Assembly: GCA_035048495.1 (NCBI GenBank)
Contig: CM068553.1
Span: forward strand, 31,892,978 to 31,956,977
Direction of reading: 5' to 3'
DNA: 64,000 bases
Source of the DNA: Euptelea pleiosperma
Taxonomy: Eukaryota > Streptophyta > Magnoliopsida > Ranunculales > Eupteleaceae
Positions 1 through 11,068 of the stretch are shown one piece after another. The number at the start of each line of letters is the position of its first letter. Within the stretch, counting starts at the first letter, position 1. The notes beneath the pieces were generated by a model. The model was not told the origin of the DNA and made no database searches. It saw only the letters and a list, made by a program, of their open reading frames with translations. Position numbers and translations under genes: made by a program.

Positions 1-1529
1 TTAAGAAACGGTCCAAAACCATTGCAAACGATTGTAATGCAACGGTTGTAAACCGTTTCTGACTTATGGTTTGTCACAATTATGAATTATTTTAAAACTA
101 AGCAACGGTTCTAAACTGTTGCAAAATATAATTCTGCAATGTTTTGAAAATTCATGAAAGGGTTTTGATCCGTTTAAAATGTGAAATTTGAAGCGGTTGA
201 TATTGTTGAAACGGTTTTGAACCGTTGCAAACGGTAAAAAAATGCAAAAAAAAATTATGCCTTATAGATGGCAATGTTGATGGTTGACCTGGTATAATAA
301 ATAATAGTTAAGTAATAGTCTTTTTCGGACAGAGAAGGTATTTAAGGCAAAAGTGAAATAGGAAATTGGAACTTGGAAGATCATTCGAGCTATAAAAAAG
401 CCACAAATAATTAGGCTTCAACAAAATTTGGACAGATCTCAAACTAAGATATCTAAACATGTAATAACAAGTATATAACTTATAAGAAAAAGGTAACAAG
501 TATATAACTTGTCTGAGGGAACCATTTATGAGGACTAGAACATTACAAAGCCCAAGAGGCTTTTGAAAGATTTAAATATACTAGTAGGTGGCTCGTGCCC
601 ACGGCACTCCCTGACAAAGAGTCCAAAACATGCAAACAAATGAACCCACAATGTGAACAACTGAACCCACCATTCAATAGGCAAATTCGTAATCCGTGTA
701 AATTGGAGGGTGATCACTGAACAAATACATATCATTCACTACTTAGGTGCACACGTAGGGGCTAGAAGCTTGAAATCCACCATTCATTGGCTTCCTCAAA
801 TGACTAAAGCATCACCCAATCAGAAGTTTGAAACATCTGATCTACCACATTCACTATCACTATTGGAATCCAATTGCAATGGTTTCTCTTGAAACTGGTA
901 TTGTTTGTGCCCACTTGCAACATGGTTTGTCAACATTGCAGATCATGCAAAGTGCCTGACAAAGTGCATGCTACCCCTGAATGTTTGGCTCATGAGTTGT
1001 CAACATTCCTAGGTATTGTCATACCCAAAATTTGGCAGTTGAGCTGAAACTTGCAACATGGAGAGGGACGAAGGTAAGGTGGGCCAACAGGTGGACCTCT
1101 TTGGTTCCATTTCCTCATCGGCCACATGATCCAAACATCCATACAGTCAGTGGTCTTTAAGAGTGTGCCACGTGGATCATACCATGGTCTGTGATGTGAG
1201 CCACATGTCACACTAATTGGTAATGGTGGAGGTACGTTCCACCCTTCTCTTTTCTCCTTCCCTTCTGTTTTCTTTTCTTCTTTTTCTTCTTTTCTTCTCT
1301 CTTTTTTTTTTCTTTGATCTTCTTTTTTGTAGAGGACCAGTGTAGAAAGCGGCTGTGATTGGAGATGGTAGGCGGATGAAGAAGAGTTGGGAGGATGAGG
1401 GCAGCGCCTATAAGTCGGGAGAGTTGTTGGCCAAACCGGCAACTGCCAGAGTTTGTTTTTCTTTTCTGTATTTTTTTTTTTTAATAAAGAGAAGACGAAG
1501 AAACGAGATCAATGGAGATTGTGGAGGGA
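1..1529 (+). repeat. Unit 0 of the macrosatellite (left-truncated by the window)
   Basis: The window opens inside the GCAACGGTT-rich block; bases 1-240 correspond to those from about 1919 in the next unit. The leader and mid segment (about 250-1200) and the first pyrimidine tract (about 1245-1330) are present. At about 1453 the GC-richer block is cut: the text runs from the CTGCCAGAG site directly into the second pyrimidine tract. About 0.2 kb that other units keep (compare 5952-6165) is lost, including the 25-bp hairpin. Confidence 0.85.
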
Positions 1530-2600
1530 CACTAAACCAAAATTGCCAATTTACAACGGTTTTGGACCGTTGTGAAACTAATTTGAAACGGCTTAAAACC
1601 GTTGCAAAAAGTGGGGTTTCAAATTAAATTGCAACGGCTCAAACCCGCTTCATTTTGAATTCCACATGGGAAGAAACATTTTTGCAACGGTTTTGAAACG
1701 GTTCTTGTAACGGTTCAAAACCATTGCAAAATATAAAATAAAAACGGTTTCAAACTGTTGCGGTAGTTTACATTGCAACGGTTTTGAACCGTTTCTATTA
1801 GCAACGGCTCAAAACCGTTTCTATTAGCAACGGCTCAAAACCGTCTCAAAATGTAATTATGCAACGGTTTTTAACAGTTTTAAACCTTGTTTCGTCACAG
1901 TTATAAATCATTTAAAATTAAGAAACGGTGCAAAACCATTGCAAACGATTGTAATGCAACGGTTGTAAACCGTTTCTGACTTATGGTTTGTCACAATTAT
2001 GAATTATTTAAAACAAAGCTACGGTTCAAAACCGTTGCAAAATATAATTATGCAATGTTTTGAAAATTTGTGAAACGGTTTTGATCCGTTTCAGATGTGA
2101 AATTTGAAGCGGTTGATATTGTTGAAACGGTTTTCAACCGTTGCAAAATATAAAATAGAAACGATTCTTGAAACGGTTCAAAACCATTGCAAAATATAAA
2201 ATAGAAACGGTTTTAAACTTTTGCGGTAGTTTACATCGCAACGGTTTTGAACCGTTTCTATTAGCAACGGCTCAAAATCGACTCAAAATGTAATTATGCA
2301 ACTGTTTTGAACCATTTATAACCATGTTTCGTCACAGTTATAAATCATTTAAAATTAAGAAACAGTGCAAAACCATTGCAAATGATTGTAATGCAACGGT
2401 TGTAAACCGTTTCTGACTTATGGTTTGTCACAATTCTGAATTATTTAAAACTAAGCAACGGTTCTAAACCGTTGCAAAATATAATTCTGCAATGTTTTGA
2501 AAATTCATGAAAGGGTTTTGATCCGTTTCAAATGTGAAATTTGAAGCGGTTGATATTGTTGAAATGGTTTTGAACCGTTGCAAACGGTAAGAAAATGCAA
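1530..2600 (+). mobile_element. CACTA-type terminus and duplicated subterminal repeats, unit 1
   Basis: Terminus CACTAAACCAAAATTGCC, then dense short palindromes. The core AACGGTT-TTG-AACCGTT is a perfect 7-bp-arm inverted repeat, found in both orientations (CAACGGTTCAAAACCGTTGC). A CACTA tip followed by clustered short subterminal repeats is the established layout of plant En/Spm-like (CACTA) DNA transposon ends, where the repeats are transposase-binding sites. Only one end is present and no transposase coding is visible. The block is about 430 bp longer than in other units because it is duplicated. Confidence 0.7.
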
Positions 2601-4091
2601 AAAAAAATTATGCCTTATAGATGGCAATGTTGACGGTTGACCTGGTATAATTAACAATAGTTAAGTAATTGTCTTTTCCAGACAGAGAAGGTATTTAAGG
2701 CAAAAGTGAAATAGGAAATTGGAACTTGGAAGATCATCCCAGCTATAAAAAAGCCACAAATAAATAGGCTTCAACAAAATTTGGCCAGATCTCAAACTAA
2801 GATATCTAAACATGTAATAACAAGTATATAACTTATAAGAAAAAGGTAATAAGTATATAACTTGTCTGAGGGAACCATTTATGAGGACTAGAACATTACA
2901 AAGCCCAAGAGGCTTTTGAAAGATTTAAATATACTAGTGGGTGGCTCGCGCCCACGGCACTCCCCGACAAAGAGTCCAAAACATGCAAACAAATGAACCC
3001 ACAATGTGAACAACTGAACCCACCATTCAATAGGCAAATTCCTAATCTGTGTAAATTGGAGGGTGATCACCGAACAAATACATATCATTCACTACCTAGG
3101 TGCACATGTAGGGGCTAGAAGCTTGAAATCCACCATTAATTGGCTTCCTCAAATGACTAAAGAATCACCCAATCAGAAGTTTGAAACATCTGATCTACCA
3201 CATTCACTATCACTATTGGAATCCAATTGCAATGGTTTCTCTTGAAACTGGTATTGTTTGTGCCCACTTGCAACATGGTTTGTCAACATTGCAGATCATG
3301 CAAAGTGCTTGACAAAGTGCATGCTACCCCTGAATGTTTGGCTAATGAGTTGTCAAGATTCCTAGGTATTGTCATACCCAGAATTTGGAAGTTGAGCTGA
3401 AACTTGCAACATGGAGAGGGACTAAGGTAAGGTGGGCCAACAGGTGGACCTCTTTGGTTCCATTTCCTTATCTGCCACATGATCCAAACATCCATACAGT
3501 GAGTGGTCTTTAAGAGTGTGCCACGTGGATCATACCGTGGTCCGTGATGTGAGCCACATGTCACACTAATTGGTAATGGTGGAGGTACGTTCCTCCCTTC
3601 TCTTTTCTCTTTCCTTTCTGTTTTCTTTTCTTCTTTTTCTTCTTTTCTTCTCTTTTTTTTTTCTTTGATCTTCTTTTTTGGAGAGGACCAGTGTAGAAAG
3701 CGGCTGGGGTTAGAGATGGTAGACAGATGAAGAGGAGAAGGGAGGATGAGGGCAGCGCCTACAAGTCGGGAGAGTTGCTAGCCAAACCGGCAACTACCAG
3801 AGTTGTAGGTCTAGCTAACGGTTCCGGTGGCTAGCGCACAAGGGGGAGCAAGTTGGTCCTTTGGTGGTTGAAGAGGTGAAGGCACGGGGCAGTTTCAGAC
3901 CTGCAACTCAAAGTTGAAGGTCGTGGAGGGAGGCTGGGCGGTGATCAGGTAGGGGCGATCCTATCCTCTTCCTTCTTCTTCTTCTATCTTCCTTTTTCTT
4001 TTTCTTTTTTCTTTGTCTTTTTTTTCTGTATTATTTTTTTTTTTGATAAAGAGAAAACGAAGAAACGAGATCAATGGAGATTGTGGAGGGA
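1530..4091 (+). repeat. Unit 1, enlarged by an internal duplication (2562 bp)
   Basis: This is the longest unit. Its palindromic subterminal block is present twice in tandem: the motif CGTCACAGTTATAAATCATT occurs near 1894 and again near 2331, about 437 bp apart. The second copy (about 2157-2400) carries a set of variants (TTTAAACTTTTGCGG, TACATCGCAACGG, AAATCGACTC) also found in unit 3 at about 6424-6668 but not in the first copy. That points to exchange between non-adjacent units. The rest (leader, mid segment, both pyrimidine tracts) is standard. Confidence 0.85.
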
Positions 4092-4740
4092 CACTACACC
4101 AAAATTGCCTATTTGCAACGGTTTTGGACCGTTGTGAAACTAATTTGAAACGGCTTAAAACCGTTGCAAAGAGTGGCATTTCAAATTAAATTGCAACGGC
4201 TCAAACCTGTTTCATTCTGAATTCCACATGGGAATAAACATTTTTGCAACGGTTTTGAACCGTTTCAAGTCTTGAAACAGTTCAAAACCATTGCAAAATA
4301 TAAAATAGAAACGTTTCTTGAAAACGGTTCAAAATCGTTGCAAAATATAAAATAGAAACGGTTTTAAACTGTTGCGGTAGTTTACATTGCAACGGTTTTG
4401 AACCGTTTCTATTAGCAACGGCTCAAAACCGTCTCAAAATGTAATTATGCAACGGTTTTGAACCGTTTTAAACCATGTTTCGTCACAGTTATAAATCATT
4501 TAGAATTAAGATACGGTGCAAAACCATTGCAAATGATTGTAATGCAACGGTTGTAAACCGTTTCTGACTTATGATTTGTCACAATTATGAATTATTTAAA
4601 ACTAAGCAACGGTTCTAAACCGTTGCAAAATATAATTCTGCAATGTTTTGAAAATATTTGAAACGGTTTTGGTCCGTTTCAAATGTGAAATTTGAAGCGG
4701 TTGATATTGTTGAAACGGTTTTGAACCGTTGCAAACGGTA
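4092..4740 (+). mobile_element. CACTA-type terminus with subterminal repeats, unit 2
   Basis: Terminus CACTACACCAAAATTGCC. The palindromic AACGGTTTTGAACCGTT modules continue to the CGTTGCAAACGGTAAG motif just before 4740. Flank immediately left is GGAGGGA. This is the clearest of the nine copies for comparison with CACTA families. Confidence 0.72.
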
Positions 4741-4893
4741 AGAAAATGCAAAAAAAAATTATGCCTTATAGATGGCAATGTTGATGGTTGACATGGTATA
4801 ATTAACAATAGTTAAGTAATAGTCTTTTTCGGACAAAGAAGGTATTTAAGGCAAAAGTGAAATAGGAAATTGGAACTTGGAAGATCATCCCAG

Positions 4894-4904
4894 CTATAAA
4901 AAAG
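4894..4904 (+). promoter_or_regulatory. TATA-like motif in the leader of each macrosatellite unit (unit 2 copy)
   Basis: CTATAAAAAAG stands about 0.8 kb inside the CACTA terminus and is kept in nearly all units, for example around 390, 2745, 9100, 12770, 14755, 16857 and 18942. In CACTA elements the transposase promoter lies near the subterminal repeats, so this could be a remnant promoter directing rightward transcription. Conservation alone proves little because the units are recently amplified. No coding sequence follows it. Confidence 0.3.
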
Positions 4905-5671
4905 CCACAAATAATTAGGCTTCAACAAAATTTGGTCAGATCTCAAACTAAGATATCTAAACATGTAATAACAAGTATATAAGTTATAAGAAAAAGGTAA
5001 CAAGTATATAACTTGTCTGGGGGAACCATTTATGAGGACTAGAACATTACAAAGCCCAAGAGGCTTTTGAAAGATTTAAATATACTAGTGGGTGGCTCGT
5101 GCCCACGGCAGTCCCCGACAAAGAGTCCAAAACATGCAAACAAATGAACCCACAATGTGAACAACTGAACCCACCATTCAATAGGCAACTTCGTAATCTG
5201 TGTAAATTGGAGGGTGATCACCGAACAAATACATATCATTCACTACCTAGGTGCACATGTAGGGGCTAGAAGCTTGAAATCCACTAGTCATTGGCTTCCT
5301 CAAATGACTAAAGAATCACCCAATCAGAAGTTTGAAACATCTGATCTACCACATTCACTATCACTATTGGAATCCAATTGAAATGGTTTCTCTTGAAACT
5401 GGTATTGTTTGTGCCCAGTTGCAACATGGTTTGTCAACATTGCAAATCATGCAAAGTGCTTGACAAAGTGCATGCTACCCCTGAATGTTTGGCTCATGAG
5501 TTGTCAACATTCCTCATTATTGTCATACCCAGAATTTGGAAGTTGAGCTGAAACTTGCAACATGGAGAGGGACTAAGGTAAGGTGGGCCAACAGGTGGAC
5601 CTCTTTGCTTCCATTTCCTCATTTGCCACATGATCCAAACATCCATACAGTCAGTGGTCTTTAAGAGTGTG

Positions 5672-5679
5672 CCACGTGG
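5672..5679. promoter_or_regulatory. CCACGTGG G-box-like palindrome in the unit mid segment (unit 2 copy)
   Basis: A perfect 8-bp palindrome with the ACGTG core bound by plant bZIP and bHLH factors. It is retained in most units (for example 1169-1176) and altered in unit 3 (CCACGTGA near 7730). Whether it is used is unknown. Confidence 0.25.
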
Positions 5680-5744
5680 ATCACACCGTGGTCCGTGATG
5701 TGAGCCACATGTCACACTAATTGGTAATGGTGGATGTACGTTCC

Positions 5745-5828
5745 TTCCTTCGCTTTTCTCCTTCCCTTCTGTTTTCTTTTCTTCTTTTTCTTCTTTTCTT
5801 CTCTCTTTTTTTTTCCTTGATCTTCTTT
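5745..5828 (+). repeat. First polypyrimidine tract of the unit (unit 2 copy)
   Basis: A nearly pure C/T strand of about 80 bases (TTCTTCTTTTCTTCTCTC style). Comparable tracts precede the GC-richer block in every unit, for example near 1245-1330, 3595-3680, 7800-7885, 9950-10035, 11515-11600, 13455-13545 and 17700-17785. Long mirror-like homopyrimidine runs can form triplex DNA and are slippage-prone; length differs between units. Confidence 0.8.
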
Positions 5829-6049
5829 TTTGGAGAGGACCAATGTAGAAAGCGACTGTGATTGGAGATGGTAGGCGGATGAAGAAGAGTTGGGAGGATG
5901 AGGGCAGCGCCTGCAAGTCGGGAGAGTTGTTGGCCAAACCGGCAACTGCCAGAGTTGCAGGTCTAGCTAACGGTTCCGGTGGCTGGCGCACAAGGGGGAG
6001 CAAGTTGCTCCTTTGGTGGTTGAGGAGGTGAAGGCACGGGGCAGTTTCA

Positions 6050-6074
6050 GACCTGCAACTCGAAGTTGCAGGTC
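6050..6074. repeat. 25-bp perfect inverted repeat in the GC-richer block (unit 2 copy)
   Basis: GACCTGCAACT and AGTTGCAGGTC form 11-bp arms around a CGA loop. Other units keep the same hairpin with one or two arm changes (for example near 10255: CTCAAAG centre); several have AGTTGTAGG in the right arm, which weakens pairing. A shorter GCAACT/AGTTGC hairpin lies about 110 bp upstream near 5942. Confidence 0.75.
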
Positions 6075-6116
6075 GTGGAGGGAGGCTGGGCGTTGATCAG
6101 GTAGGGGCGATCCTAT

Positions 6117-6197
6117 CCTCTTCCTTCTTCTTCTTCTATCTTCCTTTTTCTTTTTCTTTTTTCTTTGTTTTTCTTTTATGTATTTTTTTTTTTGATA
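6117..6197 (+). repeat. Second polypyrimidine tract, just upstream of the CACTA end (unit 2 copy)
   Basis: Runs of TTCTTCTTCTTC, CTTTTTCTTTTTC and a T-only stretch of about 12, followed by a purine-rich switch (GATAAAGAGAAGACGAAG). It recurs about 50-130 bp before each CACTA terminus. Homopolymer length varies between units. Confidence 0.8.
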
Positions 6198-6240
6198 AAG
6201 AGAAGACGAAGAAACGAGATCAATGGAGATTGTGGAGGGA

Positions 6241-6800
6241 CACTAGACCAAAATTGCCAATTTGCAACGGTTTTGGACCGTTGTGAAACTAATTTGAAAC
6301 GGCTTAAAACCGTTGCAAAAACCGGCGTTTCAAATTAAATTGCAACGGCTCAAACCCGTTTCATTCTTAATTCCACATGGGAATAAACATTTTTACAACG
6401 GTTCAAAACCGTTGCAAAATATAAAATAGAAACGATTCTTGAAACGGTTCAAAACTATTGCAAAATATAAAATAGAAACGGTTTTAAACTTTTGCGGTAG
6501 TTTACATCGCAACGGTTTTGAACCGTTTCTATTAGCAACGGCTCAAAATCGACTCAAAATGTAATTATGCAACTGTTTTGAACCATTTATAACCATGTTT
6601 CGTCACAGTTATAAATCATTTAAAATTAAGAAACAGTGCAAAACCATTGCAAATGATTGTAATGCAACGGTTCTAAACCATTGCAAAATATAATTCTGCA
6701 ATGTTTTGAAAATTCATGAAAGGGTTTTGATCCGTTTCAAATGTGAAATTTGAAGCGGTTGATATTGTTGAAACGATTTTGAACCGTTGCAAACGGTAAG
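6241..6800 (+). mobile_element. CACTA-type terminus with subterminal repeats, unit 3
   Basis: Terminus variant CACTAGACCAAAATTGCC. The block is about 90 bp shorter than in unit 2; one lost stretch is near 6670, between GCAACGGTT motifs. Confidence 0.68.
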
Positions 6801-8297
6801 AAAATGCAAAAAAAAATTATGCCTTATAGATGGCAATGTTGATGGTTGACCTGGTATAATTAACAATAGTTAAGTAATTGTCTTTTTCGGACAGAAAAGG
6901 TATTTAAGGCAAAAGTGAAATAGGAAATTGGAACTTGGAAGATCATCCGAGCTTTAAAAAAGCAACAAATAAATAGGCTTCAATAAAATTTGGACAGATC
7001 TCAAACTAAGATATCTAAACATGTAATAACAAGTATATAACTTAGTAGAAAAAGCTAACAAGTATATAACTTGTCTGAGGGAACCATTTATGAGGACTAG
7101 AACATTACAAAGCCCATGAGGCTTTTGAAAGATTTAAATATACGAGTGGGTGGCTCGTGCCCACGGCAGTCCCCGACAAAGAGTCCAAAACATGCAAACA
7201 AATGAACCCACAATGTGAACAACTGAACCCACCATTCAATAGGCAAATTCGTAATCTGTGTAAATTGGAGGGTGATCACCGAACAAATACATATCATTCA
7301 CTACCTAGGTGCACATGTAGGGGCTAGAAGCTTGAAATCCACCATTCATTGGCTTCCTCAAATGACTAAAGAATCACGCAATCAGAAGTTTGAAACATCT
7401 GATCTACCACATTCACTATCACTATTGGAATCCAATTGCAATGGTTTCTCTTGAAACTGGTATTGTTTGTGCCCACTTGCAACATGGTTTGTCAACATTG
7501 CAGATCATGCAAAGTGCTTGACAAAGTGCATGCTACCCCTGAATGTTTGGCTCATGAGTTGTCAAGATTCCTAGGTATTGTCATACCCAGAATTTGGCAG
7601 TTGAGCTGAAACTTGCAACATGGAGAGGGACTAAGGTAAGGTGGGCCAACTGGTGGACCTCTTAGGTTCCATTTCCTCATCTGCCACATGATCCAAACAT
7701 CCATACAGTCAGTGGTCTTTCAGAGTGTGCCACGTGAATCATACCGTGGTCCGTGATGTGAGCCACATGTCACACTAATTGGTAATGGTGGAGGTACGTT
7801 CCTCCCTTCTCTTTTCTCTGTCCCTTCTGTTTTCTTTTCTTCTTTTCTTCTTTTCTTCTCTCTTTTTTTTTCTTTGATCTTCTTTTTTGGAGAGGACCAG
7901 TGTAGAAAGCGGCTGGCGTTAGAGATGGTAGGTAGATGAAGATGAGAAGGGAGGATGAGGGCAGTGCCTGCAAGTCGGGAGAGTTGCTTGCCAAACCGGC
8001 AACTGCCAGAGTTGCAGGTCTAGCTAACGGTTCCGGTGGCTGGCTCACAAGGGAGAGCAAGTTGCTCCTTTGGTGGTTGAGGAGATGAAGGCACGGGGCA
8101 GTTTCAGACCTGCAACTCAAAGTTGTAGGTCGTGGAGGGAGGCTGGGCGGTGATCAGGTAGGGGCGATCCTATCCAATTCCTTCTTCTTCTTCTATCTTC
8201 CTGTTTCTTTTTCTTTTTTCTTTGTTTTTCTTTTCTGTATTTTTTTTTTTGAAAAAGAGAAGATGAAGAAACGAGATCAATGGAGATTGTGGAGGGA
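6241..8297 (+). repeat. Unit 3, with shortened subterminal block (2057 bp)
   Basis: Same layout as unit 2, but near 6663-6680 a stretch of roughly 60-70 bp is missing (the CTGACTTATGGTTTGTCAC segment of other units). It is joined at a GCAACGGTT motif, consistent with slippage or recombination between the short repeats. It shares a distinctive variant block with unit 1 (about 6424-6668 versus 2157-2400). Confidence 0.85.
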
Positions 8298-8945
8298 CAC
8301 TAGACCAAAATTGCCAATTTGCAACGGTTTTGGACCATTGTGAAACTAATTTGAAACGGCTTAAAACCGTTGCAAAAAGTGGCATTTCAAATTAAATTGC
8401 AACGGCTCAAACCCGTTTCATTCTGAATTCCACATGGGAATAAACATTTTTCCAACGATTTTGAACCGTTTCAAGTCTTGAAACGGTTCAAAACCATTGC
8501 AAAATATAAAATAGAAACGGTTCTTGAAACAGTTCAAAACCGTTGCAAAATATAAAATAGAAACGGTTTTAAACTGTTGCGATAGTTTACATTGCAACGG
8601 TTTTGAACCGTTTCTAGTAGCAACGGCTCAAAACCGTCTCAAAATGTAAATATGCAACGGTTTTGAACCGTTTTAAACCATGTTTCGTCACAGTTATAAA
8701 TCATTTAAAATTAAGAAACGGTGCAAAACCATTGCAAATGATTGTAATGCAACGGTTGTAAACCATTTCTGACTTATGGTTTGTCACAATTATTAATTAT
8801 TTAAAACTATGCAACGGTTCTAAACCATTGCAAAATATAATTCTACAATGTTTTAAAAATTTGTGAAACGGTTTTGATCCGTTTCAAATGTGAAATTTGA
8901 AGCGGTTGATATTGTTGAAACGGTTTTGAACCGTTGCAAACGGTA
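8298..8945 (+). mobile_element. CACTA-type terminus with subterminal repeats, unit 4
   Basis: Terminus variant CACTAGACCAAAATTGCC, as in unit 3, but with the full-length repeat block as in unit 2. Confidence 0.7.
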
Positions 8946-10446
8946 AGAAAATGCAAAAAAAAATTATGCCTTATAGATGGCAATGTTCACGGTTGACCTG
9001 GTATAATTAACAATAGTTAAGTAATACTATTTTCCAGACAGAGAAGGTATTTAAGGCAAAAGTGAAATAGGAAATTGGAACTTGGAAGATCATCCAAGCT
9101 ATAAAAAAGCCACAAATAATTAGGCTTCAACAAAATTTGGACAGATCTCAAACTAAGATATCTAAACATGTAATAACAAGTATATAACTTATAAGAAAAG
9201 GGTAACAAGTATATAACTTGTCTGAGGGAACCATTTATGAGAACTAGAACATTACAAAGACTAAGAGGCTTTTCAAAGATTTAAATATACTAGTGGGTGG
9301 CTCGTGCCCACGGCACTCCCCGACAAAGAGTCCAAAACATGCAAACAAATGAACCCACAATGTGAACAACTGAACCCACCATTCAATACGCAAATTTGTA
9401 ATCTGTGTAAATTCGAGGGTGATCACGGAACAAATACATATCATTCACTACCTAGGTGCACATGTAGGGGCTAGAAGCTTGAAATCCACCATTCATTGGC
9501 TTCCTCAAATGACTAAAGAATCACCCGATCAGAAGTTTGAAACATCTGATCTACCACATTCACTATCACTATTGGAATCCAATTGCAATGGTTTCTCTTC
9601 AAACTGGTATTGTTTGTGCCCACTTGCAACATGGTTTGTCAACATTGCAGATCATGCAAAGTGCTTGACAAAGTGCATGCTACCCCTGAATGTTTGGCTC
9701 ATGAGTTGTCAACATTCCTAGGTATTGTCATACCTAGAATTTGGAAGTTGAGCTAAAACTTGCAACATGGAGAGGGACTAAGGTAAGGTGGGCCAACATG
9801 TGGACCTCTTTGCTTCAATTTCCTCATCTGCCACATAATCCAAACATCCATACAGTCAGTGGTCTTTAAGTGTGTGCCACGTGGATCATACCGTGGTCCG
9901 TGATGTGAGCCACATGTCACACTAATTGGTAATGGTGGAGGTACGTTCCTCCCTTCTCTTTTCTCCTTCCCTTTTGTTTTCTATTCTTCTTTTTCTTCTT
10001 TTCTTCTCTCTTTTTTTTTTCTTTGATCTTCTTTTTTGGAGAGGACCAGTGTAGAAAGCGGCTGGGATTGGAGACGGTAGGCGGATGAAGAGGAGTTGGG
10101 AGGATGAGGGCAACGCCTGCAAGTCGGGAGAGTTGCTGGCCAAACCGGCAACTGCCAGAGTTGCAGGTCTAGCTAACGGTTCCGGTGGCTGGCGCACAAG
10201 GGGGAGCAAGTTGCTCCTTTGGTGGTTCAGGAGGTGAAGGCACGGGGCAGTTTCAGACCTGCAACTCAAAGTTGCAGGTCATGGAGGGAGGCTGGGCGGT
10301 GATCAGGTAGGGGCGATCCTATCCTCTTCCTTCTTCTTCTTCTATCTTCCTTTTTCTTTTTCTTTTTTCTTTGTTTTTCTTTTCTGTATTTTTTTTTTTG
10401 ATAAAAAGAAGATGAAGAAACGAGATCAATGGAGATTGTGGAGGGA
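8298..10446 (+). repeat. Unit 4, full-length (2149 bp)
   Basis: Same length and block order as unit 2. The TATA-like leader, mid segment, CCACGTGG palindrome, both pyrimidine tracts and hairpin are all present. Differences from unit 2 are scattered substitutions. Confidence 0.88.
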
Positions 10447-11068
10447 CACTACACCAAAATTGCCTATTTACAACGGTTTTTGACCGTTGTGAAACTAATT
10501 TGAAACAGCTTAAAACCGTTGCAAAAAGTGGAGTTTCAAATTAAATTGCAACGGCTCAAACCCGTTTCATTCTGAATTCCACATGAGAATAAACATTTTT
10601 GCAACGGTTTCAAAACCGTTGCAAAATATAAAATAGAAACAGTTCTTGAAACGGTTCAAAACCGTTGCAAAATATAAAATAGAAACGGTTTTAAACTGTT
10701 GCGGTAGTTTACATTGCAACGGTTTTGAACCATTTCTATTAGCAACGGCTCAAAACCGTCTCAAAATGTAATTATGCAACGGGTTTGAACCGTTTTAAAC
10801 CATGTTTCATCATAGTTATAAATCAATTAGAATTAAGAAACGGTGCAAAACCATTGCAAATGATTGTAATGCGACGGTTGTAAACCATTTCTGACTTATG
10901 GTTTGTCACAATTATGAATTATTTAAAACTAAGCAATGGTTCTAAACCGTTGCAAAATATAATTCTGCAATGTTTTGAAAATTTGTGAAACGGTTTTGAT
11001 CCGTTTCAAATGTGAAATTTGAAGCGGTTGATATTGTGGCAACGGTTTTGAACCGTTGCAAACGGTAA
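10447..11068 (+). mobile_element. CACTA-type terminus with subterminal repeats, unit 5
   Basis: Terminus CACTACACCAAAATTGCC. The block is slightly reduced near 10605, where the palindrome pair is fused (GCAACGGTTTCAAAACCG). Confidence 0.7.

Larger units (their letters stand above)
4092..6240 (+). repeat. Unit 2, good reference copy (2149 bp)
   Basis: A complete unit with all blocks: CACTA end and palindromic segment 4092-4740; A/T-rich leader about 4741-5030 with a TATA-like CTATAAAAAAG at about 4894; mid segment about 5031-5740 including a CCACGTGG palindrome at 5672-5679; T/C tract about 5745-5828; GC-richer block about 5850-6115 with a 25-bp hairpin; second T/C tract about 6117-6197; then a purine-rich stretch (GAGAAGACGAAGAAACGAG) leading to the next CACTA. 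Confidence 0.9.

Noticed and set aside
535..892. Recurrent 60-66 codon ORFs in each macrosatellite unit (minus strand starting MICICSVITLQF, plus strand starting MITEQIHIIHYLG)
   Set aside because: They recur only because the unit does. Copies differ by amino-acid changes, one is truncated by a frameshift near 14970, others are deleted, and no family resemblance is visible.
5494..6003. 169-codon minus-strand ORF, with related 70-116 codon ORFs in other units
   Set aside because: The middle is Lys/Arg/Glu-rich simply because it reads through the polypyrimidine tract. Length and frame change from unit to unit with homopolymer length.
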